Shown here in pieces: positions 1 through 6,659 of a stretch of DNA of 24,215 nt. Under the pieces are notes generated by a model. It was not told the DNA's origin. It did no database searches and saw only the letters and a program-made list of their open reading frames with translations. Source of the DNA: CAJAQL01 sp964442965 (GTDB lineage Bacteria > Patescibacteriota > Minisyncoccia > UBA6257 > 2-01-FULL-56-20). The stretch covers positions 1-24,215 of the forward strand of contig CAYUBE010000016.1 in assembly GCA_964442965.1 (NCBI GenBank), given 5' to 3'. The position numbers were made by a program, and so were the translations under genes. The stretch's first letter is position 1; each line of letters starts with the position of its first letter.

Positions 1-175
1 AGAAATCACGGATTTTGGGTAAAATAAGTCCGAAGTGCGTTGTATAGATACTCAAAACAAAAGAATCGTTATTTATTCGAGTAAACCATTATATTGCGTA
101 ATTTTGGGTCTATAAAAACCTTCGCGCCGGCATGTATAACAGTAAGCGCGATACTAAGAATAATTTAAGCAGAAT
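1..175. other. AT-rich region without recognisable gene
   Basis: I see no supportable ORF, tRNA or convincing terminator here. It lies downstream of the leftward membrane-protein gene that ends at 176. That gene's 3' untranslated region must run into this stretch, but no GC stem followed by a T-run is visible on that strand. Confidence 0.4.
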
Positions 176-565
176 TTAATCGTTCTTCGGCCTAAAAGCC
201 ATCGATACGTAGAGCAGTATGACAGCAATGATATCTATAAACGCTATAGTAAAGTTTGCATTTCCGCCGTTTTGATTACTGCCGGTTAAAGAAATCCAAA
301 AACTTGGACTAATAACTAAGTTGACCGTTACGATAACTGCAGTCGCCACTCCTAAACCCTTGGATCCGCCAAGGATGGCGATCCCGCCCAAAAATACTGC
401 GATCAGGGTTATAAACAACGGACCCGCGATAGGAATTAAGAATGACAGAATGGCGGCTACCAGAGCAAAAATACCGCACAGGGTCGCATAGAGCGGAACA
501 GAAGACGGTGCCTTCCTCACGATCACCTCCTTTACGATCTCAACTTTTTGAACTTCCTGATCCAT
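176..565 (-). CDS. small multi-pass membrane protein, unrecognised
   Basis: This protein of about 129 residues has a short charged N-terminus (MDQEVQKVEIVKEV) followed by about four hydrophobic stretches: LYATLCGIFALVAAIL, AGPLFITLIAVFLGGIAIL, VATAVIVTVNLVI, and FIDIIAVILLYVSM at the C-terminus. It is therefore probably an integral membrane protein. I do not recognise a family. The frame stays open upstream to a GTG at 598 and an ATG at 583, neither with a Shine-Dalgarno. I chose the ATG at 565 because a perfect TATAAT lies exactly 6 nt before it, which suggests a leaderless transcript starting at the ATG itself; both alternative starts would lie upstream of that -10 box. The next gene on the same strand (745-948) is also a small membrane protein but is separated by a probable terminator. 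Function unknown. Confidence 0.6.
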   Translation of the reverse strand: MDQEVQKVEIVKEVIVRKAPSSVPLYATLCGIFALVAAILSFLIPIAGPLFITLIAVFLGGIAILGGSKGLGVATAVIVTVNLVISPSFWISLTGSNQNGGNANFTIAFIDIIAVILLYVSMAFRPKND

Positions 566-571
566 GCGATT

Positions 572-577
572 ATTATA
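572..577 (-). promoter_or_regulatory. -10 box (TATAAT) of leaderless promoter
   Basis: A perfect TATAAT on the minus strand is followed by six bases (AATCGC) and then the ATG at 565, so the expected transcription start falls on the start codon. No good -35 hexamer is visible at 16-18 bp. The same -10/ATG geometry recurs upstream of ruvA and of the gene at 8537. Confidence 0.5.
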
Positions 578-671
578 ACTCATTAGTTGATAACGCACAG
601 CCCCGTCGTGGACGATGTTTGGTTTTGAAAGGCGCGCTCCACGAAGCTGAGAAAGTTAGATTTTTTATTTT

Positions 672-707
672 AAAAAAATGGCCCATGACGATGTCAATAG
701 ACCATTT
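672..707 (-). terminator. probable rho-independent terminator after the 67-aa membrane protein
   Basis: Read on the minus strand, AAATGG pairs with CCATTT, with an inner TGAC/GTCA stem between them, followed directly by a run of seven T. It lies about 40 nt after the stop codon at 745. The GC content of the stem is modest. Confidence 0.45.
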
Positions 708-744
708 CACACCTCCGTTCCAGACCAGTCGGCGAGGCTTACGT

Positions 745-948
745 CTAATCTAAAAGAAAGCCTCCAACTAAAACGATTACCGCGGTTGCGAACACTATCC
801 CGAACACCAGTAAGGTCTTCGCGATCCCCATTGTCGCCACGCAAGCGATAAATGTTCCCCAAATGGGTGAAGTTACCAGACACAACCCAAACATGGCTTT
901 CAAGGTAGGCAGGGTTATCGAAATCCTTTCTTTCAATGACACTAACAT
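745..948 (-). CDS. small two-helix membrane protein, unrecognised
   Basis: This 67-residue protein has two hydrophobic segments, roughly residues 17-36 (KAMFGLCLVTSPIWGTFIA) and 42-64 (AKTLLVFGIVFATAVIVLVG), and almost no charged residues outside the first ten. The start is well supported: AGAGGTG sits 4 nt before the ATG at 948, and a good sigma-70-type promoter lies further upstream. A longer overlapping frame (707-955) has no hydrophobic pattern and looks like a shadow. I do not recognise the family. With its own promoter and probable terminator it is likely a single-gene transcript. The topology would fit a small holin-like, toxin-like or pilin-associated protein, but nothing in the sequence chooses between these. 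Confidence 0.6.
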   Translation of the reverse strand: MLVSLKERISITLPTLKAMFGLCLVTSPIWGTFIACVATMGIAKTLLVFGIVFATAVIVLVGGFLLD

Positions 949-989
949 GTCGCACCTCTTTTGTTATTCTTGAATAAAATGCCGGCTAA

Positions 990-1018
990 AATATAGCATA
1001 TCTGATTCTATTTTTCAA
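990..1018 (-). promoter_or_regulatory. sigma-70-type promoter for the 67-aa membrane protein
   Basis: The minus strand has TTGAAA (1013-1018), a spacer of exactly 17 bp, then TATATT (990-995). Transcription would start near 983, giving a leader of about 35 nt that carries the AGAGGTG ribosome-binding site. Confidence 0.6.
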
Positions 1019-1111
1019 ATACGCTTCGATAAACTTTATTCTGATAGCTCGTAGAACGCTTGACACAGAGGACTCAAACAGTCCGGTCGTTGTATTTGGT
1101 TGTTGAAATTT

Positions 1112-2311
1112 TTATGCAGTTTTTAATTTTTTCGAAAAAACGGCGAGGATAATGACCGCCGCAAGCGCTATGGCCGCACCGAAATAGAACGGCGCCCGCG
1201 GGCCGGCGTGATCCCAGAGAAAGCCCGCAAAGAAACTCGCGAGAAGCGTGGCGAGTCCGACTGTCGTACCGTAGATGCCAAAAGCCCTTCCTCGGTGGTC
1301 GAACCCGACCGTGTCAGCGAGAAACGCCTTGATCACACCCTGGCTCGTCGCATAATAGATGCCGTAAAAACCGTAGAGAAACCAGATGAAGATGGCATGG
1401 TTCGCGAGCGCGAAGCCGAGATAGACGAGCGCATAGGCGGACCAACCGATCACGATCGTGGGAATGCGGCCGATGCGGTCCGAGAGCGACCCAAAGGGAA
1501 CCGCGAACATCGCGTAGATCAGATTGAACAAGGCGATGACGAGCGGAATTTCAAGCAGCGTCACGCCGAGGCTCTGCGCACGAAGTATCAAAAAAGCATC
1601 GGATGAATTGCCGATCGTGAAAAGAATAACAATGCCGAGAAAAAGAAAAAACGGTCTCGGCAGCGGGCCCGCCTCCGTAGTCTCTTCGCCGAGAGGCCGA
1701 TTTTGCGGACTAACCTCTTTCACGTTGAAAATAAGAATGACGAGAGTGATGAGAAGCGGGACGGCGGCAAAAAGTAATATCTCGTGATAGAGAAACCCGC
1801 TCCCCTTTAGAACATAGAGGAGTCCGAAAAGAATGAGCGGTCCGGCGACCGATCCCAGCGTGTCGAGCATACGGGCGATGCCAAAACTTTTACCCCGCAC
1901 CTTCTTTTCTGCGGAACCGGCGATCAGCACATCCTTTGGTGGGTCCTTGATCCCCTTGCCGACACCGTCCATCGCGCGAAGCCCGATGACGGCAGGCGAC
2001 GACGTGAGAAATGCGAGAAGCGGACGGCTCACCATCGAAAAAAAATAGCCAAGGAAAATGATCGGCTTCTGCTTTTTAAATTTATCGGAAAAATATCCGG
2101 CGGCGACGTTAAAAATATAACTGCTTGCGGTCACGAGTCCCTCCGCAACGCCAACGAAGGTCTTATCGAACCCCAGGATGCTCGTATAATAGATCGGTAG
2201 GATCGGCGTAAAAACATCCTGGCTGATGCCGCCAAAAAAGCTGAGAAGTCCGACGAAAAAGACATTCCTGTTGCGTGGCTTTTCGGGCGAGGATTCGATA
2301 TCCCTTTCCAT
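1112..2311 (-). CDS. major facilitator superfamily transporter
   Basis: This 399-residue protein shows about twelve hydrophobic segments in two halves. The cytoplasmic loop between helices 2 and 3 reads GYFSDKFKKQKPII, a form of the MFS signature G-x-x-x-D-R/K. The stretch RAMDGVGKGIKDPPKDVLIA around residues 112-131 matches the RxxDGxGKGxxxPPRD motif of a common bacterial MFS subgroup, and the second half has the repeat signature GSLSDRIGR. It should be a secondary transporter in the cytoplasmic membrane; the substrate cannot be read from sequence. The ATG lies 14 nt after the stop of the upstream EF-like gene, so the two are probably cotranscribed. The ribosome-binding site is only an AG-rich stretch (GAGAAAG). 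Length is normal and no key motif is missing. Confidence 0.85.
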   Translation of the reverse strand: MERDIESSPEKPRNRNVFFVGLLSFFGGISQDVFTPILPIYYTSILGFDKTFVGVAEGLVTASSYIFNVAAGYFSDKFKKQKPIIFLGYFFSMVSRPLLAFLTSSPAVIGLRAMDGVGKGIKDPPKDVLIAGSAEKKVRGKSFGIARMLDTLGSVAGPLILFGLLYVLKGSGFLYHEILLFAAVPLLITLVILIFNVKEVSPQNRPLGEETTEAGPLPRPFFLFLGIVILFTIGNSSDAFLILRAQSLGVTLLEIPLVIALFNLIYAMFAVPFGSLSDRIGRIPTIVIGWSAYALVYLGFALANHAIFIWFLYGFYGIYYATSQGVIKAFLADTVGFDHRGRAFGIYGTTVGLATLLASFFAGFLWDHAGPRAPFYFGAAIALAAVIILAVFSKKLKTA

Positions 2312-2325
2312 GTTCTTTCTCGCAC

Positions 2326-2730
2326 TTACTGGACGCGATGCACTTTGTCGCCTTCGCGGACCCGCTTCGGAACCTTGATGCCGACCTGTTTTCCCTTCGG
2401 CGCGATCGCGATCGGCTTATGGTCATATTGCATTGATTTTGCCGGGTGCTTGAAATCGGTCGTTGCTCCTTTGAAATAAAGCATGGTTCCTTGCGGCACT
2501 TTTTCCTTGAAACGAATGATGGCAACGCTGATCTCGTTATAAAAATGCGTCACCGTGCCAATCGGTTTGTTGCTGTTCTTCGCTTTCGGCCGCGATATTT
2601 TTTTCACAACCCTTTTCGCCCTTACAACGCGCGTTAGTTTTTTCTTCGCTTTTGTCGCCGGTTTTTTCGCCTTTTTTGCGATCGGTTTCTTTTTTATAAT
2701 TTTTGTTTTCATAATCTTATTGTTGGTCAT
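2326..2730 (-). CDS. EF-Tu domain-2-like (translation-factor-like) small protein with Lys-rich N-terminus
   Basis: This protein of about 134 residues has two parts. The first 45 or so residues are extremely basic (repeats of KKKP, AKKP, KAKKK), resembling histone-H1-like or nucleic-acid-binding tails. The rest reads IGTVTHFYNEISVAIIRF, then GTMLYFKGATTDF, SMQYDHKPI, and finally REGDKVHRV. This matches the beta-barrel 'translation elongation factor-like' family, with its typical TTDF, SMQ-DHKP and EGD-V-V landmarks. No GTPase domain is present, so it is not an elongation factor itself; a role on RNA or ribosomes is inference. The start at 2730 is preferred because GGAG lies 6 nt upstream; ATGs at 2745 and 2712 are alternatives. 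The SD and start fall inside a dispersed repeat. It is probably cotranscribed with the MFS gene 14 nt downstream. Confidence 0.75.
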   Translation of the reverse strand: MTNNKIMKTKIIKKKPIAKKAKKPATKAKKKLTRVVRAKRVVKKISRPKAKNSNKPIGTVTHFYNEISVAIIRFKEKVPQGTMLYFKGATTDFKHPAKSMQYDHKPIAIAPKGKQVGIKVPKRVREGDKVHRVQ

Positions 2731-2813
2731 TCCGTGCTCCGACATGGAATCCAGAATTTTTTTCCCAGATTCCTGCTGGAGTTTATCCTTGCGAAGGCGA
2801 GGACCGGAATGAC
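2726..2813. repeat. dispersed palindromic repeat, GTCATTCCG...CGGAATGAC type
   Basis: The element is bounded by the inverted 9-mers GTCATTCCG (2726-2734) and CGGAATGAC (2805-2813), with inner GGAATCCAGA and AGATTCC blocks. It fills the gap between the SLOG gene and the EF-like gene. Its left end, read on the minus strand, contains the start codon of the EF-like gene (CGGAATGACC). Confidence 0.6.
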
Positions 2814-2818
2814 AAGGG

Positions 2819-3394
2819 CTATTCGATGCCTAAGCTTTTTTCATCTTCTTCGATCATTGCCTTCACTTTCTGCACGAGCACCTTCGGATCGGTATCGAAC
2901 ACCACCTTACCCATACCGCGATGCGCTTCCTCCAGCATCTTTTTGATCATTTCGGTCGTTCCGCCGGTTCCCAAGAGCACGCCCTGAGGCTTGGAATCTT
3001 CAAATGCATCCGTAAATTCGTTCAGCGTACCGATCCTTCCACACACCGTTATCACGGCATCGGCCGAACGGGTAAGCAGCAGATTGCGGCCGGAATAGCC
3101 AAAACCAGTGTAAATAATGAGGTCATGGTGGTCGAGAGGAAGTTTATACGATTTGACGTGCTCTTCTTTCGTCGCCGCCGGAGAAACACCGATCACCATA
3201 CCGCCGGCCTTTTTTGCCGCTTTGGCCGCCCAAAAAGGAGCTCCCGTCGTGGCACCCGTCACAGTGATCATGCCTTCCTCCGCGATAAGCCGGCCGATCG
3301 CTTCGATCTTTTCCATGGCGTCCGGCGCCATGAACTCCGTCTCCGCCGCACCCGAAACGCAAACTTTAAACTTTAGATGATAGTCGGGATTCAT
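2819..3394 (-). CDS. SLOG/LOG-family Rossmann protein (TIGR00725-like)
   Basis: This 191-residue protein has a Rossmann-like fold typical of the SLOG superfamily (lysine decarboxylase-like, DprA-like). Landmarks are VCVSGAAE near residue 11, a glycine-rich VTGATTGAPFWAAKAAKKAGG at 45-65, SGRNLLLTRSADAVI at 101-115, and GRIGTLNEF at 119-127. The last corresponds to the PGGxGTxxE motif, but with CGR in place of PGG. In the true cytokinin-activating LOG enzymes that motif binds the nucleotide phosphate; the degenerate form argues for nucleotide binding with unknown chemistry rather than phosphoribohydrolase activity. No Shine-Dalgarno is visible before the ATG. A 28-nt perfect palindrome lies just upstream. 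It is the first gene of a possible leftward group with the EF-like protein and the MFS transporter. Confidence 0.8.
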   Translation of the reverse strand: MNPDYHLKFKVCVSGAAETEFMAPDAMEKIEAIGRLIAEEGMITVTGATTGAPFWAAKAAKKAGGMVIGVSPAATKEEHVKSYKLPLDHHDLIIYTGFGYSGRNLLLTRSADAVITVCGRIGTLNEFTDAFEDSKPQGVLLGTGGTTEMIKKMLEEAHRGMGKVVFDTDPKVLVQKVKAMIEEDEKSLGIE

Positions 3395-3404
3395 AGTTTA
3401 TGAT

Positions 3405-3432
3405 TGATGTATGAATCATGATTCATACATCA
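3405..3432. repeat. 28-nt perfect palindrome
   Basis: TGATGTATGAATCA is followed immediately by its exact reverse complement, with no loop. It lies between the end of the MBL nuclease gene (3449) and the start of the SLOG gene (3394). A T-run follows on the plus strand, where there is no upstream gene to terminate. It could be an operator, a cruciform or a member of the AT-rich hairpin family of this genome. Confidence 0.6.
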
Positions 3433-3448
3433 TGATTCTTTTTTTCTT

Positions 3449-4795
3449 TTATAATTCTACCACCTCTCCCAGCTTCGGCACCTCTGTTGCGACCGCAAGC
3501 TCGTCCCTGATCTTCGCAGCCAGCGCTTGGCTCGACGCATCCTCGCCCTGCACCACGAAAACTTTTTTGAGCGACTGCCGTGCAGAAGAGAGCCACGAAA
3601 CGAGATGGGGCTGATCGGCATGTGCCGAGTAACCGCCGATGCTGATTCTCCGGCAACGCACCGGCACCATTTCGCCAAAAATCGAAACTTCCGATGCGCC
3701 TTCTTGAATCTTCCGCCCCAGAGAATCCGGCGCCTGATAACCTACGAAAAGAATCGTGCTCTTCGGATCGGGCAAATATCGCACTTCATGATGAAGAATA
3801 CGGCCACCGTTCGACATGCCCGCGCCCGCCATGATGATCTTCGGCGGTGAAATGTTATTAATCTCTTTCGACTGCTCCGTGGTAAGCGTGAGCCGGAGAC
3901 CGGGGAAATTCAAGATGTCGCCGCCGCCTCGCGTTTCCCTGCGCGTTTCGTCATTAAAATAGCTCTCGTGCTTTTTATAGACCTCGGTCAGCTTGATGGC
4001 GAGCGGACTGTCAACAAAAACCGGAACGTGCGGAATGCGTCCGGCGGCGAAGAGCTGATGAAGATGATAGAGCAATTCCTGCATGCGTTCCATCGCAAAC
4101 GTCGGAATGATGAGCGTGCCGCCGGCCGCGACCGTGTCTTGAATCGCGTGCTCCAAAAGTTCCTGCCGCTCGCTAACATCTTCATGTACACGATCGCCGT
4201 AGGTCGATTCAATGAGGCAGTAATCGACTTCAGGAAGCGTTTCGGTCGGTTTGATGATCGGCGCCGGCGAGTTACCGAGATCGCCGGAAAAAACAATAGT
4301 CTTGCCTTCGGCCTGAACCTTGATAAATGCCGATCCTAAAATGTGTCCCGCATCATACAATTCCACCGTGAATGGGCCAACCGTGACGGGTGCATGGTAA
4401 TCCAAGCCGCGCCACGCGCGCATCACCGCCTCAATGTCGTCATCGTTATAAAGCGGCGGTTTCTTCTCGCGTTCCGCCTCGGCTAAAAGAAGATGTTCTG
4501 AATCGCGAAGCATCAGCTCGGCGAAATCCTTCGTTGCGCCGGTCGCGTAGATCGTTCCCGGAAATCCCGCTTTCACCAAGCTCGGCAAGCGGCCGATATG
4601 ATCCAGGTGTGAATGCGTGATAAAAACAGCCGCGATGCTTTTCGGATCGTACGCAAACGATTCAAAGTTTTCCTTTTCCGCATAGTGACTTCCCTGATGC
4701 AATCCGCAGTCAATCATGATGCGCGTATCGCCGGACTCAAGAATATAGTTCGATCCCGTCGCCTCACCCGTCCCGCCATAAAAAGTAAGATGCAT
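3449..4795 (-). CDS. metallo-beta-lactamase fold beta-CASP RNA exonuclease (YSH1/CPSF-like)
   Basis: This 448-residue protein (counted from the chosen start) begins MHLTFYGGTGEATGSN, as this family usually does. The zinc ligands of the MBL fold are visible: HSHLDH at residues 61-66, H151 in AGHILGS, D172 in FSGDLG, and a C-terminal GGYSAHADQ. ESTYGDR near 196 and the middle segment (PTFAMERMQELLYHL) mark the beta-CASP insert, so the protein should be a processing or degradative ribonuclease with two metal ions in the cytoplasm. The frame continues to an ATG at 4849, but the extra 18 residues are encoded by an AT-rich inverted repeat and do not fit the family, so I chose 4795. No Shine-Dalgarno is visible. 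This is the second beta-CASP enzyme of the window, distinct from RNase J at 12360. Confidence 0.88.
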   Translation of the reverse strand: MHLTFYGGTGEATGSNYILESGDTRIMIDCGLHQGSHYAEKENFESFAYDPKSIAAVFITHSHLDHIGRLPSLVKAGFPGTIYATGATKDFAELMLRDSEHLLLAEAEREKKPPLYNDDDIEAVMRAWRGLDYHAPVTVGPFTVELYDAGHILGSAFIKVQAEGKTIVFSGDLGNSPAPIIKPTETLPEVDYCLIESTYGDRVHEDVSERQELLEHAIQDTVAAGGTLIIPTFAMERMQELLYHLHQLFAAGRIPHVPVFVDSPLAIKLTEVYKKHESYFNDETRRETRGGGDILNFPGLRLTLTTEQSKEINNISPPKIIMAGAGMSNGGRILHHEVRYLPDPKSTILFVGYQAPDSLGRKIQEGASEVSIFGEMVPVRCRRISIGGYSAHADQPHLVSWLSSARQSLKKVFVVQGEDASSQALAAKIRDELAVATEVPKLGEVVEL

Positions 4796-4801
4796 AGAAA
4801 T

Positions 4802-4880
4802 TGTTGTAGTGTTGTAATTGTTATAGTGTTGCACTGTTTTGATAATCATTACGACACTAGGTCATTACAACACTAAAACA
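4802..4880. repeat. AT-rich inverted repeat upstream of the MBL nuclease
   Basis: The outer arms are TGTTGTAGTGTTGTAAT (4802-4818) and ATTACAACACTAAAACA (4864-4880), complementary at 16 of 17 positions. Related TAGTGTTG / CACTA blocks lie inside. The element occupies the whole 5' region of the MBL gene and creates its spurious N-terminal extension. Confidence 0.55.
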
Positions 4881-4905
4881 TTTACACCTTTTATTCTATC
4901 CCCAA

Positions 4906-4934
4906 TTGACTCCAGAAACAAATTACGATAACCT
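4906..4934 (+). promoter_or_regulatory. possible promoter of the 60-aa small protein gene
   Basis: TTGACT (4906-4911) lies 17 bp from TAACCT (4929-4934). The -35 is good and the -10 is weak. The position, about 35 nt before the ATG at 4969 with the Shine-Dalgarno between them, fits. Confidence 0.35.
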
Positions 4935-4968
4935 TTGGCGTGAGACATGCGAAGGGAGGTGATGGTTT

Positions 4969-5151
4969 ATGTCTTCTTTGAGGAAACAGCGAAAAGAAAG
5001 AAGGGAAAAGGAATATACTAATAGCGATCTGAAACTCCAAGAAAAAGCGTCTCAGGCAGCTATCGTGGCTTCCGGTTCTTCTTCCAATAATTCTGATTCT
5101 CCGCAGAAAGACGGGAGAAGTCGTCAGCCGCAACTGACGATGGTGAGTTAG
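4969..5151 (+). CDS. 60-aa hydrophilic protein with a very strong ribosome-binding site
   Basis: The ATG is preceded by AAGGGAGGTGATGGTTT, whose GGAGGTGAT core is close to the full anti-16S complement. This is the best Shine-Dalgarno in the window and the main evidence that the ORF is translated. The 60 residues are strongly basic at the N-terminus (LRKQRKERREKEY) and Ser/Asn/Gln-rich and probably disordered afterwards (SGSSSNNSDSPQ). There is no hydrophobic segment or signal peptide. I recognise no family. It is a rightward gene isolated between two leftward ones, with a 12-bp hairpin just after it and a T-tailed terminator further on. It could be a nucleic-acid-binding or ribosome-associated peptide, but that is only suggested by composition. 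Confidence 0.6.
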   Translation: MSSLRKQRKERREKEYTNSDLKLQEKASQAAIVASGSSSNNSDSPQKDGRSRQPQLTMVS

Positions 5152-5167
5152 GTTCCAGTTCTTTAGT

Positions 5168-5205
5168 AGCCTGCCTCTTATTTTTCTATTTTCAAGAGGC
5201 AGGCT
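5168..5205 (+). terminator. strong hairpin after the small protein gene
   Basis: AGCCTGCCTCTT pairs perfectly with AAGAGGCAGGCT across a 14-base pyrimidine-rich loop. No T-run follows, so by itself it may be an mRNA 3'-end stabiliser rather than an intrinsic terminator. It is followed by a further short hairpin (TTCTGC/GCAGAA) and by the T-tailed terminator at 5227. Confidence 0.5.
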
Positions 5206-5226
5206 CTACATTCTGCATTGCGAAGC

Positions 5227-5259
5227 AGAACCCAGATTAAAAAATCGGGTTCTTTTTTT
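5227..5259 (+). terminator. rho-independent terminator
   Basis: AGAACCC-a-GATT pairs with AATC-GGGTTCT (one bulged A, AAAA loop) and runs into seven T residues. It closes the rightward transcript of the 60-aa protein gene before the convergent MurE-like gene. Confidence 0.7.
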
Positions 5260-5310
5260 ATTTCTATAAAACCGCAAAAACGAATTAGGGCGGCAAACCA
5301 GAAAAATATA

Positions 5311-5335
5311 AAGATTTCTCGCAGAGCTCGAAATG
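5311..5335. repeat. half-copy of the dispersed ...GAAATGAC repeat
   Basis: GATTTCTCGC followed shortly by GAAATGAC resembles the right-hand end of the dispersed palindromic repeat. It sits just downstream of the MurE-like stop codon. Confidence 0.35.
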
Positions 5336-5342
5336 ACCCTTT

Positions 5343-6659
5343 TTATCCTTTTCTTTTTTCTTGTAGCGCTTCTTCGAATTCTTTTCTCTCGTTCCACGGT
5401 ATTTTCTTGCCACCCGCGATATGCATCCAGTCTTCGCTTCCCTTGCCGGTGCCGATCACGACGTCCCCTTCTTTCATATCCGCGACGGCCCGCCGGATCG
5501 CTTCGTGGCGATCCGGAATTTTTATGATCTCCGGCCGCGGATAGGGCATCTGCAAAATGCCAGCTTCGATCTCATTCAAAATTTGCATCGGATCCTCTTC
5601 GTACGGATCTTCATTCGCCAAAAATATCTTGTCGCAATAATGCGCGGCGATCTTCCCCATCTCGGGACGCTTCCACGTGTCGCGGCTCGACCTCTTTTCG
5701 CCGGTCCCGCCGACCGATCCTAAAATACAGATGAGGCGCGGCGCTGGATAATTCGGCGTCGGCTCCGGCCTCACGGCTTGATAGGCAGCTTCAAGTGAAT
5801 CCGGCGTATGCGCATAGTCAACGATTGCCGTGTATTCTCCCGATCGCACAAATTCCATTCTCCCCGGCACGCCCTGGAAATTCATGATCGCTTCGGCAAT
5901 CATTTTCCCCGGAATGCCTATCTCGAGCGCCACCGCAACAGCTAAGGCAACGTTCCCTTCGTTAAAACTGCTCATCAAAAAATTTTTTACCGGTCCGCCC
6001 TGGAGCGATCGCATCGGGCTGAGCCTGGGAAGATATCTCTTGATCCATTCGTCGTCTTTGCCGTACGTCATGGTCCGCTCGCCCGGCAAGGCGTTTTTAA
6101 AAAATTCAAATGACTGGTCGTCACGGTTTAAAAATACTCTGCCGCCTTTTTTCAAAACGTATTGCAAGAACGAAAGCTTCGCTGCGCGATAATTTTCGAA
6201 CGAGCCGTGCGATTCAATATGCTCCGGTGCGAGATTCGTAATCGCACCGATGTTCCAGTTAACAAACCTGTGCCGATGCGCGACGACGCCCTGCGACGTC
6301 ACTTCGACGAGCGCGTAACTACAACCCGCAGCGACGGCGCGCGCCAAAAATTTTTGGATATAGCCACGCCCAGGCATCGAATTGCCTAGCGCGTTCTTGC
6401 CGCTTTCCTCGCCAACCTTCATGCGATACGAACCCAAAAGCGCCGTACGCTTGCCGGCCGTCTCGAGGATCGCATTCAAAAGCTCAAGGGTTGTCGTCTT
6501 GCCTTTGGTACCCGTGACGCCAATGACGAAAAGATTTTCGCTCGGGCGGCCGTGCCGCGGCGCACTGAACCACGACCACAGAAAATGGTATGCCGAAAAA
6601 ACTCCGGGGAGATTGTTGTAGAAACAACGTACCAGTTTTGAATCTTTGAGATTGGCCAT
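5343..6659 (-). CDS. Mur ligase, MurE-like (UDP-MurNAc-tripeptide synthetase type) with reduced N-terminal domain
   Basis: This 438-residue cytoplasmic ATP-dependent amide ligase belongs to peptidoglycan precursor synthesis. Motifs in order are: P-loop GVTGTKGKTTT (47-57), EVTSQGVVAHRH (119-130), the Y-x-x-x-K segment YRAAKLSFL with the expected carbamylated Lys at 161, FNEGNVALA (232-240), GRME (267-270), DYAHTPDSLE (281-290), and NEDPYEEDP (349-357). MurE proteins usually have roughly 100 residues before the P-loop, whereas this one has 46, so the UDP-MurNAc-binding domain is largely missing. The position that reads DNPR in diaminopimelate-type enzymes reads EDPYEEDP here, so the amino acid added cannot be assigned to Dap. 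It lies downstream of ruvA across an AT-rich 81-nt gap and has no Shine-Dalgarno. MurE is the best match; MurC, MurD and MurF motifs fit less well. Confidence 0.85.
   Translation of the reverse strand: MANLKDSKLVRCFYNNLPGVFSAYHFLWSWFSAPRHGRPSENLFVIGVTGTKGKTTTLELLNAILETAGKRTALLGSYRMKVGEESGKNALGNSMPGRGYIQKFLARAVAAGCSYALVEVTSQGVVAHRHRFVNWNIGAITNLAPEHIESHGSFENYRAAKLSFLQYVLKKGGRVFLNRDDQSFEFFKNALPGERTMTYGKDDEWIKRYLPRLSPMRSLQGGPVKNFLMSSFNEGNVALAVAVALEIGIPGKMIAEAIMNFQGVPGRMEFVRSGEYTAIVDYAHTPDSLEAAYQAVRPEPTPNYPAPRLICILGSVGGTGEKRSSRDTWKRPEMGKIAAHYCDKIFLANEDPYEEDPMQILNEIEAGILQMPYPRPEIIKIPDRHEAIRRAVADMKEGDVVIGTGKGSEDWMHIAGGKKIPWNERKEFEEALQEKRKG

Noticed and set aside
707..955. 82-codon leftward frame overlapping the small membrane protein.
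   Set aside because: It has low-complexity charged content, and its start codon lies at the Shine-Dalgarno of the membrane-protein frame, which has better support.
4796..4849. N-terminal extension of the MBL nuclease to the ATG at 4849.
   Set aside because: It is encoded by the AT-rich inverted repeat (residues HYNNYNTTT) and lies before the family's normal first residues.
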